36,679 bases of DNA from JBBDSH01 sp040905045 (GTDB taxonomy: Bacteria; Pseudomonadota; Gammaproteobacteria; Eutrophobiales; Eutrophobiaceae), in the NCBI GenBank assembly GCA_040905045.1, contig JBBDSH010000049.1, positions 1 to 36,679 on the forward strand, in the 5' to 3' direction. The notes below the pieces were generated by a model that saw only the letters and a list, made by a program, of their open reading frames with translations, made no database searches and was not told the DNA's origin. Position 1 is the first letter of the stretch, and each line of letters begins with the position of its first letter. A program made the translations under genes and the position numbers. Below, piece by piece: positions 1 through 9,484 of the stretch.

Positions 1-1201
1 GCACCAACTGGTTTATCTCTATGATGGGCAACAGGATGGCCAGCACGATCAGCAGCACAATACCGCCCATCACCAGGATCATCACCGGTTCGAGCAGCGT
101 GAGAAACACCGCCAGGCGCCGCTCCAGGGCCCTGGTCTCCAGGTCCGCGGCACGTCTTAGCATCTGCTCCAGTTTCCCGCTGGCTTCCCCGCTCGCCACC
201 AGGTGCACCAGGAGCGGGGGAAAGACACGCGATTCACCCAGCGCCCGCGACAGACTCACGCCTTCCCTTACTCTTCCAATGACACGCCCGACCGCCGCCT
301 TCATCACCGTATTGCTTATCACCCGCGCCCCGGAATCGAGCGCCGCCAGCAACGGCACCCCGCCCCTGACCAGGATCGCCAGCGTGTTGGAGAAGCGCGA
401 GGCATTAATACTGCAAATGAGTGATCCCAGCCAGGGAGCGCGCAATAATAAAGCGTCCAGGCGATAACGCATGTGGGGGCGATGCAGGGCCAGTCTTGCC
501 GCTGCCGTCGCGCCAATGATTAACACGATCAGGTACGGCCACGTGCCACGCAGAAAATCGCTCAGGCTGATCAAGGCCCGGGTGAGCAGTGGCAGGGTCT
601 GACGCGACTGCTGGAAAACCTGTACTACCTGCGGCACGATATAGACCAGCAGTCCCGTGACAATGGTGATGGCGACGATGGTGACCAACACCGGATACAA
701 CAATGCCAGACTGGTCTTTTGCTTCAATGACTGGCGGGCATCCAGGTAATCGGCAAGGTGCTGTAACACCGTCGGCAGAGCGCCGGATTCCTCGCCACCG
801 CGCACCAGGGCCAGGTAGAAGTCGGGAAAACTTTTTCCATAGACGCCGAGGGCTTCGGCCAGCGAGCTGCCACCGGTCACTTCGGTCTTGATACCCGCCA
901 GTACTTCCCGCGTCAGCGGCTTGTCGGCCTCCTCAATCAGGGCGTTGAGGGCCTGTTCCAGGGTCAAACCGGAGTCAAGCAATGCCGCCAACTGCCTGGT
1001 CAACAGGCTCAGTTCGTCGGCGGATATACCCCTGGCCCATACCCTGCCCGCGCGTTCGCGGGCGTGTACCCGGTTGATGACGGAAGGCAGCAGGCCTTCC
1101 GCCCGTAACTGTTTGCGGGCCTGCCGCGCGGTCTCCGCCTGCACGACACCGGAAACCGTGGCGCCGACGGCGTTCAAGGCCTTGTACTGGTATGCCTCCA
1201 T
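1..1201 (-). CDS. gspF: GspF, T2SS inner-membrane platform protein (3' end cut by the window edge)
   Basis: GspF is the polytopic platform protein that couples the GspE ATPase to pseudopilus assembly in the inner membrane. Reading the minus strand from the ATG at 1201 gives an uninterrupted frame to the window edge. It has two tandem GspF cytoplasmic domains, a hydrophobic segment between them (LLYPVLVTIVAITIV) and a final hydrophobic segment ending in PIIEINQLV, so only a handful of C-terminal residues are missing against the usual length of about 405. The start lies 8 bases after the gspE stop codon, so the two are co-transcribed and probably translationally coupled; no clear Shine-Dalgarno is visible. 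It is the last visible gene of the minus-strand gspC-D-E-F operon. Confidence 0.95.
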   Translation of the reverse strand, partial: MEAYQYKALNAVGATVSGVVQAETARQARKQLRAEGLLPSVINRVHARERAGRVWARGISADELSLLTRQLAALLDSGLTLEQALNALIEEADKPLTREVLAGIKTEVTGGSSLAEALGVYGKSFPDFYLALVRGGEESGALPTVLQHLADYLDARQSLKQKTSLALLYPVLVTIVAITIVTGLLVYIVPQVVQVFQQSRQTLPLLTRALISLSDFLRGTWPYLIVLIIGATAAARLALHRPHMRYRLDALLLRAPWLGSLICSINASRFSNTLAILVRGGVPLLAALDSGARVISNTVMKAAVGRVIGRVREGVSLSRALGESRVFPPLLVHLVASGEASGKLEQMLRRAADLETRALERRLAVFLTLLEPVMILVMGGIVLLIVLAILLPIIEINQLV

Positions 1202-1209
1202 GGCGGCGG

Positions 1210-2685
1210 CTACTCGCGCGTCACGCGAACCACCTCTTCGAGGCTAATCAAGCCCTGCCCCGCCCAGCGCATTCCGTCATCGCGCAGGGAGCGCATGCCG
1301 TGGGCATGCGCGTGCTCGCGCAGCACCTGTTCGGAGGCGCGATCATGGATCAGACGGCGTAACTCGTCCTCGATGGTCAGCAGTTCATAAATGCCTGTCC
1401 GTCCGAGATAGCCCGTTGCCTTGCAGGCGTCGCACCCCTGTGCCGAATAGAGGGTGCCGTCGGTCGGCGCCAGACCGAGGGCGCGCAGCTGCGCCGGGTC
1501 GGCGGTGAACGGCTTCCGGCATTTCATGCACAACCTGCGCACCAGACGTTGTGCGCCCACCCCGATCAGGCTGGAGGCGAGCAAGAAAGGTTCAATGCCC
1601 ATATCGACGAGGCGGGTCACCGCGCTCACAGCGTCGTTGGTATGTAATGTCGCGAATACGAGGTGCCCGGTGAGGCTCGCCTGGACGGCAATCTGGGCCG
1701 TCTCCAGATCCCGTATCTCACCGATCATGACGACATCCGGGTCCTGGCGCAGGATACTTCTCAACGCCCGGGCGAAGCTCATGTCGATACGGGAGTTGAC
1801 CTGGGTCTGGCTGATACCATCGAGGTCGTACTCGACAGGGTCTTCAACGGTCATGATATTGAGGCCGGCGGCATCCAGCCGGGATAATGCGGCATAGAGG
1901 GTGGTTGTCTTGCCCGAACCGGTCGGACCGGTGACCAGCACGATGCCATGCGGCTCGCGGATGAGCCGATCCATGTGGGCGAGGGTCTGATCGTCCATGC
2001 CGAGCCGCGTCAGGTCAAGCCGCCCTGCCTGCTTGTCCAGCAGGCGCATTACAACCCGTTCGCCGTGACCGGTAGGTATCGTGGACACGCGCACGTCTAC
2101 CGGTTTACCGGCCACCCGGAGGGTGAGCCGGCCGTCCTGGGGCAGGCGCTTCTCGGCAATATCAAGCTGTGCCATGATCTTCACCCGCGATACGATCGAG
2201 CCGTGCAGGGCTCGCGCCGGCTCGACCAGGTCGCGCAGCGTCCCATCGACACGCAGTCTGACGACCGAACGCGTCTCGAAGGGCACTATGTGAATATCAG
2301 AGGCTCCATCGCGCAGCGCCTGGGTCAGCAACGCGTTCAGCAGTCGAATGACCGGGGCACTATCCTCGCTCTCCAGCAGGTCCTCGACCCTGGGGATGTC
2401 CTGCAGTAATTTCGATAGATCCAGGTCCTGCGCAAGATCGCCGGCCAGTTCTGCTGCCTGGTTATCGGTACCATTGTATGTAGTGCTGATCAATTCAGCG
2501 AATTGATCGTCCCCTACCCGCCGGACCTCAATGGGCACGTCCAGGAAACGCCGCAGCTCGGCCAGCGCGCGGGGTGTGGCGTCGAAGCGCATCGCCACCT
2601 CCGCCAGCCCGTCATGCATGCCGGTGACCACGAGACCGCTGTCATCGGCGAAGGCGTAGGGGACACCACCGGCCGCCCTGATCAC
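1210..2685 (-). CDS. gspE: GspE, T2SS hexameric ATPase
   Basis: GspE is the cytoplasmic secretion ATPase that powers pseudopilus extension through GspF and GspL. The 491 residues match the family length. Visible motifs are Walker A GPTGSGKT (253-260), an Asp-box-like EDPVEYD segment (281-287), Walker B with catalytic Glu in DVVMIGEIRD (Glu323), the His box ATLHTND (345-351) and the Zn-binding cysteines C386, C389, C418 and C421. The N-terminal domain is short. The start codon is GTG and overlaps the gspD stop (GTGA), which indicates translational coupling. There is no sign of decay. Assignment to T2SS rather than type IV pili rests on the zinc tetracysteine and the gspD/gspF neighbours. Confidence 0.97.
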   Translation of the reverse strand: MIRAAGGVPYAFADDSGLVVTGMHDGLAEVAMRFDATPRALAELRRFLDVPIEVRRVGDDQFAELISTTYNGTDNQAAELAGDLAQDLDLSKLLQDIPRVEDLLESEDSAPVIRLLNALLTQALRDGASDIHIVPFETRSVVRLRVDGTLRDLVEPARALHGSIVSRVKIMAQLDIAEKRLPQDGRLTLRVAGKPVDVRVSTIPTGHGERVVMRLLDKQAGRLDLTRLGMDDQTLAHMDRLIREPHGIVLVTGPTGSGKTTTLYAALSRLDAAGLNIMTVEDPVEYDLDGISQTQVNSRIDMSFARALRSILRQDPDVVMIGEIRDLETAQIAVQASLTGHLVFATLHTNDAVSAVTRLVDMGIEPFLLASSLIGVGAQRLVRRLCMKCRKPFTADPAQLRALGLAPTDGTLYSAQGCDACKATGYLGRTGIYELLTIEDELRRLIHDRASEQVLREHAHAHGMRSLRDDGMRWAGQGLISLEEVVRVTRE

Positions 2686-4766
2686 CGGTCCTCCCCTTTA
2701 TGCCGCTTCGACATTGATTCCATCTCCTCCGGCAGCGAAGGAATGTCCAGGTCCGGCAGGAGATAGTCGCGGCCGGACCGGGTTCGCTCCTGCTCATCGA
2801 TGAGGCCATCGTAACGTTCCCTGGAAAAGGCGCCGGCACCCTCGCTGTCACGCACCACGGTCGGCCGCAGGAAGATCATCAGATTGGTCTTGTTATAGGA
2901 GCGGTTTTCATAACGGAACAGAGCGCCCAGGACGGGCAGATCCCCGAGTAAGGGGACCTTCTGCACATCGTCGTTGACGGTGTCCTGTATCAGCCCGCCG
3001 ATCGCCACGATTTCTCCATCATCCACCAGGACCGTGGTGCTCACGGCACGTTTGTTGGTGATGACGCCCGCCGGATTGGTGCTGTCCTGGACGCTGGATA
3101 CCTCCTGGTAAATTTGCAGTCGCACCGTGCCATCTTCGGAGATCTGGGGCGTGACCCGCAGGGTCAGGCCGACGTCATGCCGTTCGATCGTCTGGAAGGG
3201 CGTGGGCGTCGTCGCCGCCCCGGTCAACGACGCGAACTGACCGGTGATGAAAGGGACGTTCTGGCCGATCACTATCGATGCTTCCTCGTTATCCAGGGTC
3301 AACAGTGTCGGTGTGGACAGAATGTTGGCGTTATTGTCCGACTCCAGTGCGCGGACGAGCACGCCCAGGTTCATGATCTGCCCGAACCCGGGTATCAAGA
3401 CCTGGCCTTTGACGATGCCGATGTTGAGTCCCGGGGCGGCCGACGCGGGATTGACGGAGAGATCGATGATGTTCTGGCCGGGCCCGCCGAGGTTGGTGCC
3501 GCCGAATGGTTGGGTGCTGGTCTTGTTCAGGCCGCTTAAATCCTGCCATTGAATGCCGAACTCGGCTGCCCTGTCGGCGGTAATCTCCACAATCAGCGCC
3601 TCGACGTATACCTGCACCCGGCGCACATCAAGCTTCTCAACCGCCGCCCTCAAGGTATTGTATGTGGCATCGTTGGCGGTGATGATGATGGAATTCGTGG
3701 CTGCGTCCGCCTGGATGATGCCGGGCGAGCTCTGGGCCGTGTCGGCCGGTTCGGCTCCTGCGGACATCGGCGTCACCGGTCCCGACGCTGCCGCGGCGGC
3801 GGGATCACCGTTGTTACCCTGGTAAATCGCCCGCAGGGTCTCGGCCAATACCACCGCCTCGGCATTCTTCAGGTGAATGACGTGAATATTACCGGTGGCG
3901 CTGGTGGGTGTATCAAGCAATGCCACGAAGTTACGAACCCGCCTGAGGCGCGAGGGATCGCCCGAATGCACCAGCAGGCTGTTGGAGCGTGAGTCCGAGG
4001 CAACCGTAAAGCGCTGGGTCGGATCCATGGCTGTCGCGCCCTGGGCTTTTGATGGGTCGCTGAACATGCGTCTTATCGATGCGGCCACATCTACCGCCGA
4101 TGCATACTGTATCGGAATTACCACCGGGTCCGTTCCGCTCGGTTGATCGATAGAGTGGATGATCCCGGCAAGTCGCTGCAGGTTGTTGGCGTAGTCGGTG
4201 ATCAGCAGCGCGTTATGGTCCTGGTATGCGTTAATTATATTGTTCGGGGCGATCAGCGGACGCAATATGGAAACCATTTGCACGGCTGACGCGTGCTTGA
4301 GGGTAAAAACCCGCGTCTGGATCTGATCCCCCCGGTCAGGGTCCCGCGTCTGCGGACCGCTGCCGGTAATCGGGTAGAGCTTGGCGTCACCCTCGGGTAC
4401 TATCCGGATCAGATCGTCGCCCTCGACGGCGGCAAATCCCTGCAGGCGCAACGAAGACAGTAACACATCATAGGCGAGATCCCGGGGAATGGGATTGGCC
4501 GAGATAATATTGACCACACCTTTCACCCGCGGATCAACAATAATGTTCTTGCCGGTTATCTCACTCATCACCTTCGCGACGCCTTCTATCTCGGCGTCGA
4601 CGAAGTTCAGGGTGAGACTATCGGAATCCGCGCCGGAGACGACTCCGGTCCCCTCCTGCGAATACGCCGGCCGCACATGGAAAATCGACGATGCCGCGAG
4701 CAGCCAGAACAGAATTATAATACCCGGCCTGCTGAACACCGCTGACGGGAGGTATATCAATGACAA
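2682..4766 (-). CDS. gspD: GspD, T2SS secretin
   Basis: GspD forms the outer-membrane secretin channel of the T2SS. The 694-residue product starts with a signal peptide ending near AYS|QEG (about residue 37). It continues with the N0 domain (LNFVDAEIEGVAKVM), N1-N3 repeats and the secretin core, including the VPFITGQ segment and the VPLLGDLPVLGALFR signature. A hydrophilic C-terminal tail follows the secretin domain. The start is unusual: no in-frame ATG lies upstream, and a TTG at 4766 has AGGAG ten bases before it. A weak start codon could hold secretin dosage low relative to the other subunits, which is inference. It lies between gspC (40 bases upstream) and gspE (4-base overlap). Confidence 0.97.
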   Translation of the reverse strand: MSLIYLPSAVFSRPGIIILFWLLAASSIFHVRPAYSQEGTGVVSGADSDSLTLNFVDAEIEGVAKVMSEITGKNIIVDPRVKGVVNIISANPIPRDLAYDVLLSSLRLQGFAAVEGDDLIRIVPEGDAKLYPITGSGPQTRDPDRGDQIQTRVFTLKHASAVQMVSILRPLIAPNNIINAYQDHNALLITDYANNLQRLAGIIHSIDQPSGTDPVVIPIQYASAVDVAASIRRMFSDPSKAQGATAMDPTQRFTVASDSRSNSLLVHSGDPSRLRRVRNFVALLDTPTSATGNIHVIHLKNAEAVVLAETLRAIYQGNNGDPAAAAASGPVTPMSAGAEPADTAQSSPGIIQADAATNSIIITANDATYNTLRAAVEKLDVRRVQVYVEALIVEITADRAAEFGIQWQDLSGLNKTSTQPFGGTNLGGPGQNIIDLSVNPASAAPGLNIGIVKGQVLIPGFGQIMNLGVLVRALESDNNANILSTPTLLTLDNEEASIVIGQNVPFITGQFASLTGAATTPTPFQTIERHDVGLTLRVTPQISEDGTVRLQIYQEVSSVQDSTNPAGVITNKRAVSTTVLVDDGEIVAIGGLIQDTVNDDVQKVPLLGDLPVLGALFRYENRSYNKTNLMIFLRPTVVRDSEGAGAFSRERYDGLIDEQERTRSGRDYLLPDLDIPSLPEEMESMSKRHKGEDR

Positions 4767-4806
4767 GATGGTATGTCTCCTGTTTAAAAGAGTTGTTGCG
4801 GTCGGC

Positions 4807-5271
4807 TCAAGGCGAAATGGATGGAGTCGTTGCCTTTTCTGCAGGCCAGGTCAGCGTTTCATGCATCCCGCCGCGTTCCAGGATCACATGATCGCTATTG
4901 ACCGCCTCGAGGCGAACCCCGGGCGCGATTTCTTCACCTTGCCTCACGGCCACGACTTCTTTTGCCTCAAGCTTCAGCACGGCGTATCCCGTATTCCCCG
5001 CCGTGGCCGCAACCAGCCCGAGTAACCTGACTGCGATTCCCGTTTGCGCCACTGGCTTGCCGGACTGTTGGCTATTACCGAACAGACCATAAGCGGCTCC
5101 ATCCCGGGGCTCCGCCGATATTTCCCGGGCGCGTACTTCAGAACGGGGGGCGAACCATATCCAGGTCCAGTGCGCCAGCACCAGGCTGAGCAGCACGACC
5201 GCTGACAGGGTTATCAGGGACACCACCGCCGCTTGCGCCTTTTGTTGTTTGATGGAGATAGCCTGTCTCAT
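4807..5271 (-). CDS. gspC: GspC, T2SS inner-membrane connector (short form without PDZ domain)
   Basis: GspC links the inner-membrane platform to the N0 domain of the secretin. I chose the ATG at 5271 (154 residues), because the in-frame upstream extension is Arg/His/Cys-rich and unlike the family. Residues 14-37 form a transmembrane segment (VVSLITLSAVVLLSLVLAHW). The HR-type domain follows (about 60-145: VRLLGLVAATAGNTGYAVLKL, VRQGEEI, GVRLEAVNSDHVILERGG). The protein ends right after the HR domain, so the PDZ or coiled-coil domain seen in many GspC proteins is absent. It is the first gene of the minus-strand operon and is divergent from gspG. Confidence 0.88.
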   Translation of the reverse strand: MRQAISIKQQKAQAAVVSLITLSAVVLLSLVLAHWTWIWFAPRSEVRAREISAEPRDGAAYGLFGNSQQSGKPVAQTGIAVRLLGLVAATAGNTGYAVLKLEAKEVVAVRQGEEIAPGVRLEAVNSDHVILERGGMHETLTWPAEKATTPSISP

Positions 5272-5445
5272 AAACGAAGTGGATACGGTATGTAAGCTGG
5301 AACACAGAGTACGGCGGAAATGTCGGTGCGTATGTACACTACCGCACAGAGCCTGTGACAGTAATAAGCATAATGATCCGACAGGTAATCTTGAGGTCCC
5401 GGCGATCGTGCGACGCACCGTCACGGGCGAAGAAAGGAGAATTGA
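5272..5445. promoter_or_regulatory. Divergent intergenic region between gspC and gspG
   Basis: These 174 bases separate the start codons of gspC (minus) and gspG (plus) and must hold the promoters of both T2SS half-operons. A good Shine-Dalgarno (AAGGAGA) precedes gspG by 6 bases. I could not identify convincing paired -35/-10 hexamers, so the promoters are inferred from gene layout only. The shared region would let one regulator control both operons. Confidence 0.45.
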
Positions 5446-5877
5446 ATGAAAGTCAAATCATGGCCGGACGGGTTTACACTGCTGGAAGTAATGATCGTCG
5501 TGGTCATACTGGGTATTCTTGCCGCCCTGGTCGTGCCGAAAATCATCAGTCGCCCGGACGAGGCGAGGGTTATGGCGGCGCAGCAGGATATCGCCAGCCT
5601 GATGCAGGCTCTGAAGCTCTATCGACTCGATAACCAGCGCTACCCCACCACCGAGCAGGGCTTGCAGGCGCTGGTGGTGAGGCCGGCTTCCAGTCCGATC
5701 CCCCCCAACTGGAAGTCCGGAGGTTACCTCGAACGCCTGCCTGCCGACCCGTGGGGTAACCCTTACGCCTACCTCAATCCCGGACTGCACGGTGAGATCG
5801 ACGTCTTCAGCCTCGGCGCCGATGGTATGCCCGGTGGTGAAGAGAATGATGCCGATATCGGCTCGTGGACGCTGTAA
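5446..5877 (+). CDS. gspG: GspG, major pseudopilin
   Basis: GspG polymerises into the T2SS pseudopilus that pushes substrates through the secretin. The 143-residue prepilin has the prepilin-peptidase site G9|FTLLE with Glu at +5, the long hydrophobic N-terminal helix (VMIVVVILGILAALVVP), and the typical TTEQGLQALV, LPADPWGNPY and FSLGADGMPGGE segments that build the calcium-binding C-terminal loop. A strong ribosome-binding site precedes the ATG. It is the first gene of the plus-strand gspG-N operon and is divergent from gspC. Cleavage and N-methylation would need a prepilin peptidase (GspO/PilD), which is not encoded in this window. Confidence 0.98.
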   Translation: MKVKSWPDGFTLLEVMIVVVILGILAALVVPKIISRPDEARVMAAQQDIASLMQALKLYRLDNQRYPTTEQGLQALVVRPASSPIPPNWKSGGYLERLPADPWGNPYAYLNPGLHGEIDVFSLGADGMPGGEENDADIGSWTL

Positions 5878-5900
5878 CAGGAATTCGTCGGCGCAGCAGC

Positions 5901-6377
5901 ATGAACAGGGGCTTTACGCTGATCGAGGTGCTGGTGGTATTGATGATCATGGGTCTGTTTGTGGGCATGATCAGTGCCGTCGTGCAACCGAACGACCGCG
6001 ACCTGCTCCAGCTTGAGGCGGGGCGTCTGGCGCGGCTGCTGGATCTCGCCGCGGCGGAGGCCCGGCTGACGGGAAGCCCCGTCGCCTGGACCGCCGATAC
6101 CGAAGTTTACAGATTCTGGGGGATGGCCGCTGACGGGACCTGGTCCGTAATGCAGACTAATGACCTGTTACGGCCGCGCAGCCTGCCGCCGGACATGAAG
6201 ATTGAAGCCCTTTACATTGAGAACAGCCCGGTGCAGAGGCCGTTCCGTATAGAATTCCCGTCCCATGCCACGATCACGTCCTTCAGAATCGACATGCGGC
6301 TGGGCGCGGAACGTTCCACGGTGACATCCTCACCCATCGGCGAGTTACGCGTGGTAGCGGGGGAAGGACGTTTATGA
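5901..6377 (+). CDS. gspH: GspH, minor pseudopilin
   Basis: This is a minor pseudopilin near the tip of the T2SS pseudopilus. The ATG at 5901 gives MNRG|FTLIE, with the cleavage glycine at residue 4 and Glu at +5, and 158 residues in total, which is normal for GspH. A frame extension to a GTG at 5865 inside gspG would add residues unlike any leader, so I reject it. The Shine-Dalgarno is weak: AGGA lies 17 bases upstream. The 3' end overlaps gspI by ATGA. Confidence 0.93.
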   Translation: MNRGFTLIEVLVVLMIMGLFVGMISAVVQPNDRDLLQLEAGRLARLLDLAAAEARLTGSPVAWTADTEVYRFWGMAADGTWSVMQTNDLLRPRSLPPDMKIEALYIENSPVQRPFRIEFPSHATITSFRIDMRLGAERSTVTSSPIGELRVVAGEGRL

Positions 6378-6769
6378 CGGCAGCCTGTCGCGGCAGACCG
6401 GCCGGCTTCACCCTGGTGGAAGTGCTGGTGGCATTGGCGATTATCTCGGTGGCGCTCCTCGCCACCCTGCGTGCAGCGGGTCAAAGCACCACCGGTGTGG
6501 AGGAACTTCGCGCGCGGATGCTCGCCGGTTGGGTCGCGGAGAACCGGCTGGCGGAACACCGCGCCCGCGGAGCCTGGCTCCCGACCGGGATAGTACACGG
6601 TGAGGAACGCCAGGGCGGGGTTTATTTCACCTGGCGCGAGGAAGTCATCGCGACTCCTAATCCGGATTTCCGCAGGATTGACGTTTTCGTGCACACGGTA
6701 TCAGACGACGCCTATCCACTCAGCCATCTCACCGGTTTTGTCGTAAACCCGTCCGCCGCTCACAGATGA
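6374..6769 (+). CDS. gspI: GspI, minor pseudopilin
   Basis: GspI initiates the tip complex with GspJ and GspK. The 131-residue prepilin has the cleavage site G11|FTLVE followed by a hydrophobic helix (VLVALAIISVALLATLRAA). It also has the family's RMLAGWVAENRLAE block, which normally reads as A-x-W-x-A-x-N-R/Q. Both ends overlap neighbours by four bases (ATGA), so translation is likely coupled from gspH to gspJ. Confidence 0.95.
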   Translation: MTAACRGRPAGFTLVEVLVALAIISVALLATLRAAGQSTTGVEELRARMLAGWVAENRLAEHRARGAWLPTGIVHGEERQGGVYFTWREEVIATPNPDFRRIDVFVHTVSDDAYPLSHLTGFVVNPSAAHR

Positions 6770-7365
6770 ATTCACATACGCCTGTGTCCGAGCGATGGTC
6801 GGGGTTCACTCTGATAGAGTTGCTCGTGGCGTTGCTGATCCTGTCGCTGCTTGCGTTGATGTCGTACCGGGGGCTTGGCGCGGTGCTCGATGCGGGTGAA
6901 CGGGTGAGCGCCGAAACCGATAAATGGCAGCGTGTGTCCGCGTTTTTCTCTCGCTTTGAGGGCGACATCCATCTGGCGGCGCCGCGACCGGTGCGATCGT
7001 CAACGGGCAGCGCAGCGGCGTGGCTCGGCACGTCAGCCGCAACGCCCTTGCTGGAATTCAGCCGGTTTGCCTCGTCAGAAGGGGTGGATTCACCACGGCG
7101 GGTCGGCTACGCCCTGAACGACAGGCATGAGATTGAACTATGGCTTTGGCCCGGCCTCGACTTCGCCCCCGGCACCTCGCCCGCGCGTTATCCCGTGTTG
7201 CCGGGGGTAAACAGGTTTGAAATTGAGTACCTCAATAGCAATCTCGCATGGGTGAGCGAATGGCCTCCACCGGCAGTGGCCCGCTCCATCCCGCGGGGTG
7301 TGCGATTGCTGCTCGAACTCGACTCCGGCGAGACGATCACGCGCATGTTCGCACCCGGATCATGA
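6766..7365 (+). CDS. gspJ: GspJ, minor pseudopilin
   Basis: GspJ is part of the pseudopilus tip trimer GspI-J-K. The protein is 199 residues long with cleavage site G13|FTLIE and Glu at +5, then a hydrophobic helix. The body contains the family-typical QRVSAFFSRFEGDI block and a C-terminal RGVRLLLELDSGETITRMF segment. The ATG overlaps the gspI stop and the TGA overlaps the gspK ATG, both as ATGA. Confidence 0.95.
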   Translation: MNSHTPVSERWSGFTLIELLVALLILSLLALMSYRGLGAVLDAGERVSAETDKWQRVSAFFSRFEGDIHLAAPRPVRSSTGSAAAWLGTSAATPLLEFSRFASSEGVDSPRRVGYALNDRHEIELWLWPGLDFAPGTSPARYPVLPGVNRFEIEYLNSNLAWVSEWPPPAVARSIPRGVRLLLELDSGETITRMFAPGS

Positions 7366-8276
7366 GACTGCATCAACAAGGGGTGGCGATCGTGCTGGCG
7401 ATGGGCGTGGTCGCCCTTGCCACCCTTACCGCCACAGCGATGATGGTGTCACAAAGCACCTGGATGCGGCAGGTGGAGCTGGGCAACGGCCACGTTCAGG
7501 CACAGCATCTTATCCAGGCCGGACTGGACTGGACACGCGCGCTGTTGAACGACGACCGCCGTGTCAGCATCACCGATCACCTGGGCGAGGCCTGGGCGCT
7601 GCGGCTACCTCCCGTCCCGGTGAAGAACGGCAGCCTTGCCGGTCATATCGAGGATGAACAGGGGAAGTTCAATCTCAACAATCTGTTGAAGGACGGGAAG
7701 ATTAACCTCACCCAGCTCGAACGTTTCCGCAAACTTCTGGTTATCCTGGACATACCACCCGCGCTTGCCGGCACGCTTGCCGACTGGCTTGATGCTGACA
7801 ATGAACCGCAACCGTCGGGCGGCGCCGAGGACGCGTACTACCTTTCGCTGCAGTCACCTTATCTCGCCGCCAATCGGGCCATGGTCGATGCGGCTGAACT
7901 CGCCCTGGTACGGGGTTTCAACGATGAGGTCCGCGCGCGGTTGCGCGGGTTCGTGACGGCATTACCCGGTTTTACCGCGGTAAATGTCAATACCGCCTCG
8001 CCCGAGGTCATAGCGGCAATTATCGACGGCCTCAATCTCGACGACGCCCGCGCCCTGGTGACGCGGCGGGAGCGCATATATTTTCGTGACCCCGCTGATT
8101 TCTTCAGCCGGCTCCCTCCGGGGTTGGTCGTCGCGAATGACGATGTCTCGGTCAGCAGCGGTTACTTCCTGGCGACGATGCTTGTCAACATCGATGGCTC
8201 CCGGGCTCGAGGGACTGCGCTACTCGCGCGCGAGAGCAATGGCTGGCCCACGGTCATCTGGCGTAAATACCCATGA
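7362..8276 (+). CDS. gspK: GspK, atypical minor pseudopilin at the tip
   Basis: GspK caps the pseudopilus tip. I chose the ATG at 7362, which overlaps gspJ by ATGA, giving 304 residues; an upstream in-frame start would sit deep inside gspJ. The leader is MRLHQQG|VAIVLAM. The +5 position is Leu rather than Glu, and that missing Glu is the hallmark of GspK and marks it as the terminal subunit. The large globular domain includes GKFNLNNLL, an ADWLDAD segment, and FTAVNVNTASPEVI, the helix-hairpin-helix-like region typical of GspK. Confidence 0.95.
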   Translation: MRLHQQGVAIVLAMGVVALATLTATAMMVSQSTWMRQVELGNGHVQAQHLIQAGLDWTRALLNDDRRVSITDHLGEAWALRLPPVPVKNGSLAGHIEDEQGKFNLNNLLKDGKINLTQLERFRKLLVILDIPPALAGTLADWLDADNEPQPSGGAEDAYYLSLQSPYLAANRAMVDAAELALVRGFNDEVRARLRGFVTALPGFTAVNVNTASPEVIAAIIDGLNLDDARALVTRRERIYFRDPADFFSRLPPGLVVANDDVSVSSGYFLATMLVNIDGSRARGTALLARESNGWPTVIWRKYP

Positions 8277-9484
8277 GTCTGCTGCGAATCCGTGTTTCAC
8301 TCACCGCCGAGACGACATGGTGTCAGTGGGCCCTCATCAATGATGGCGGCGAACCGGTCACGGGAGAGGGGCCGATGCATGAGCTGCCGCATCATCCCGA
8401 GCGCGTCCAGCTGGTCATTCCCGCCACCCAGGTGTTGATAACCCGGGCGAAACTGCCCCCCGCGGCGAGGCGCGACTCCGGATCGCTGCTTGCCTACGCA
8501 CTTGAGGACGAAATCGCGGGGGAACCGGATGCCAGCCATGCCAGCTGGATAGGTACCTCTGGCGACGAAGAAATCCTGGCCGTGACCTCAAGGGCGGGAT
8601 TGGCGCACTGGCGCGAGGCGCTCAACCTTGCCGGCATCCAGACCTATGAGATTCATGCCGAAACGCTGCTGTTACCGCGGCAATCCGGTGAATGGAGTAT
8701 GGCCTGGAACGGCAACGAGGGTTTCATACGCACCTCGGATCTGGAAGGTGGTGCGACCGATTGCGGAAATGATGAACAACCGCCCCTGTCATTGCGCTTC
8801 ATGCTGCAACAGGCTCGCGCATCGGACTCCGATCCGGCGGCAATCGCCTTGTATACATGTACTGACAGGGCGGCGCCCGATATCGAGGCGTGGACACGGG
8901 AACTCGGCGTTGTCGTGCGTCCGGCCGGCGACTGGGACTGGCGCAAGGCGCCTTCCAGCGCCGGTGTCAGCCTGCATCAGCAGCGGCGGCGCTGGCGACT
9001 GGCGCCGGGGATTTTGCCGCTACTGCGGCCGGCAGCCTGTATCCTGGCCGCCGCGATGTTGATCCACGCCACGGCATCGGTATTCGACTGGTTCCGGCTG
9101 TCGAACCAGCGACAGGATTTGATACAGCGGATGGAGTCTCGTTTTCGCAGTGTCTTTCCTGACGCAGTGGCGGTGGTGGACCCGGCGCTGCAGATGCGCC
9201 GCAACCTCGCCGGGGCCCGCCATGCTGCCGGTGTGACCGACAGCGGGGATCTGCTGCCGATGATGGAAGCGGTGGCGGCCGCGTTCAATGGGCCGGGCAT
9301 GGGCACGATCCAAATCCTTGACTACGAGTTCGGGCGCATGACACTGGAGGTAAAGGGCCTTGATGAGGCAGGCGCGCAGGCCCTGGCCGCGCGCCTGCGC
9401 CTGTCAGGGTTGTCTGTCGACAGGCAATCGATGGCAGCACCGGACACAGGCGCATCGGTCATCTTGATCGTGAGGGCATTATGA
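8273..9484 (+). CDS. gspL: GspL, T2SS platform protein
   Basis: GspL is a bitopic inner-membrane protein whose cytoplasmic actin-like domain recruits GspE and whose periplasmic domain binds GspM. Of 403 residues, roughly 1-240 form the cytoplasmic domain, including PPAARRDSGSLLAYALEDEI, a typical GspL segment. A hydrophobic stretch (LPLLRPAACILAAAMLIHA) is the membrane anchor. The C-terminal part has the ferredoxin-like periplasmic fold. It is joined to gspK and gspM by ATGA overlaps. Confidence 0.93.
   Translation: MSLLRIRVSLTAETTWCQWALINDGGEPVTGEGPMHELPHHPERVQLVIPATQVLITRAKLPPAARRDSGSLLAYALEDEIAGEPDASHASWIGTSGDEEILAVTSRAGLAHWREALNLAGIQTYEIHAETLLLPRQSGEWSMAWNGNEGFIRTSDLEGGATDCGNDEQPPLSLRFMLQQARASDSDPAAIALYTCTDRAAPDIEAWTRELGVVVRPAGDWDWRKAPSSAGVSLHQQRRRWRLAPGILPLLRPAACILAAAMLIHATASVFDWFRLSNQRQDLIQRMESRFRSVFPDAVAVVDPALQMRRNLAGARHAAGVTDSGDLLPMMEAVAAAFNGPGMGTIQILDYEFGRMTLEVKGLDEAGAQALAARLRLSGLSVDRQSMAAPDTGASVILIVRAL

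Noticed and set aside
5272..5424. Longer GspC starting at 5424
   Set aside because: The extension is rich in Arg, His and Cys, unlike GspC, and would run through the divergent promoter region.
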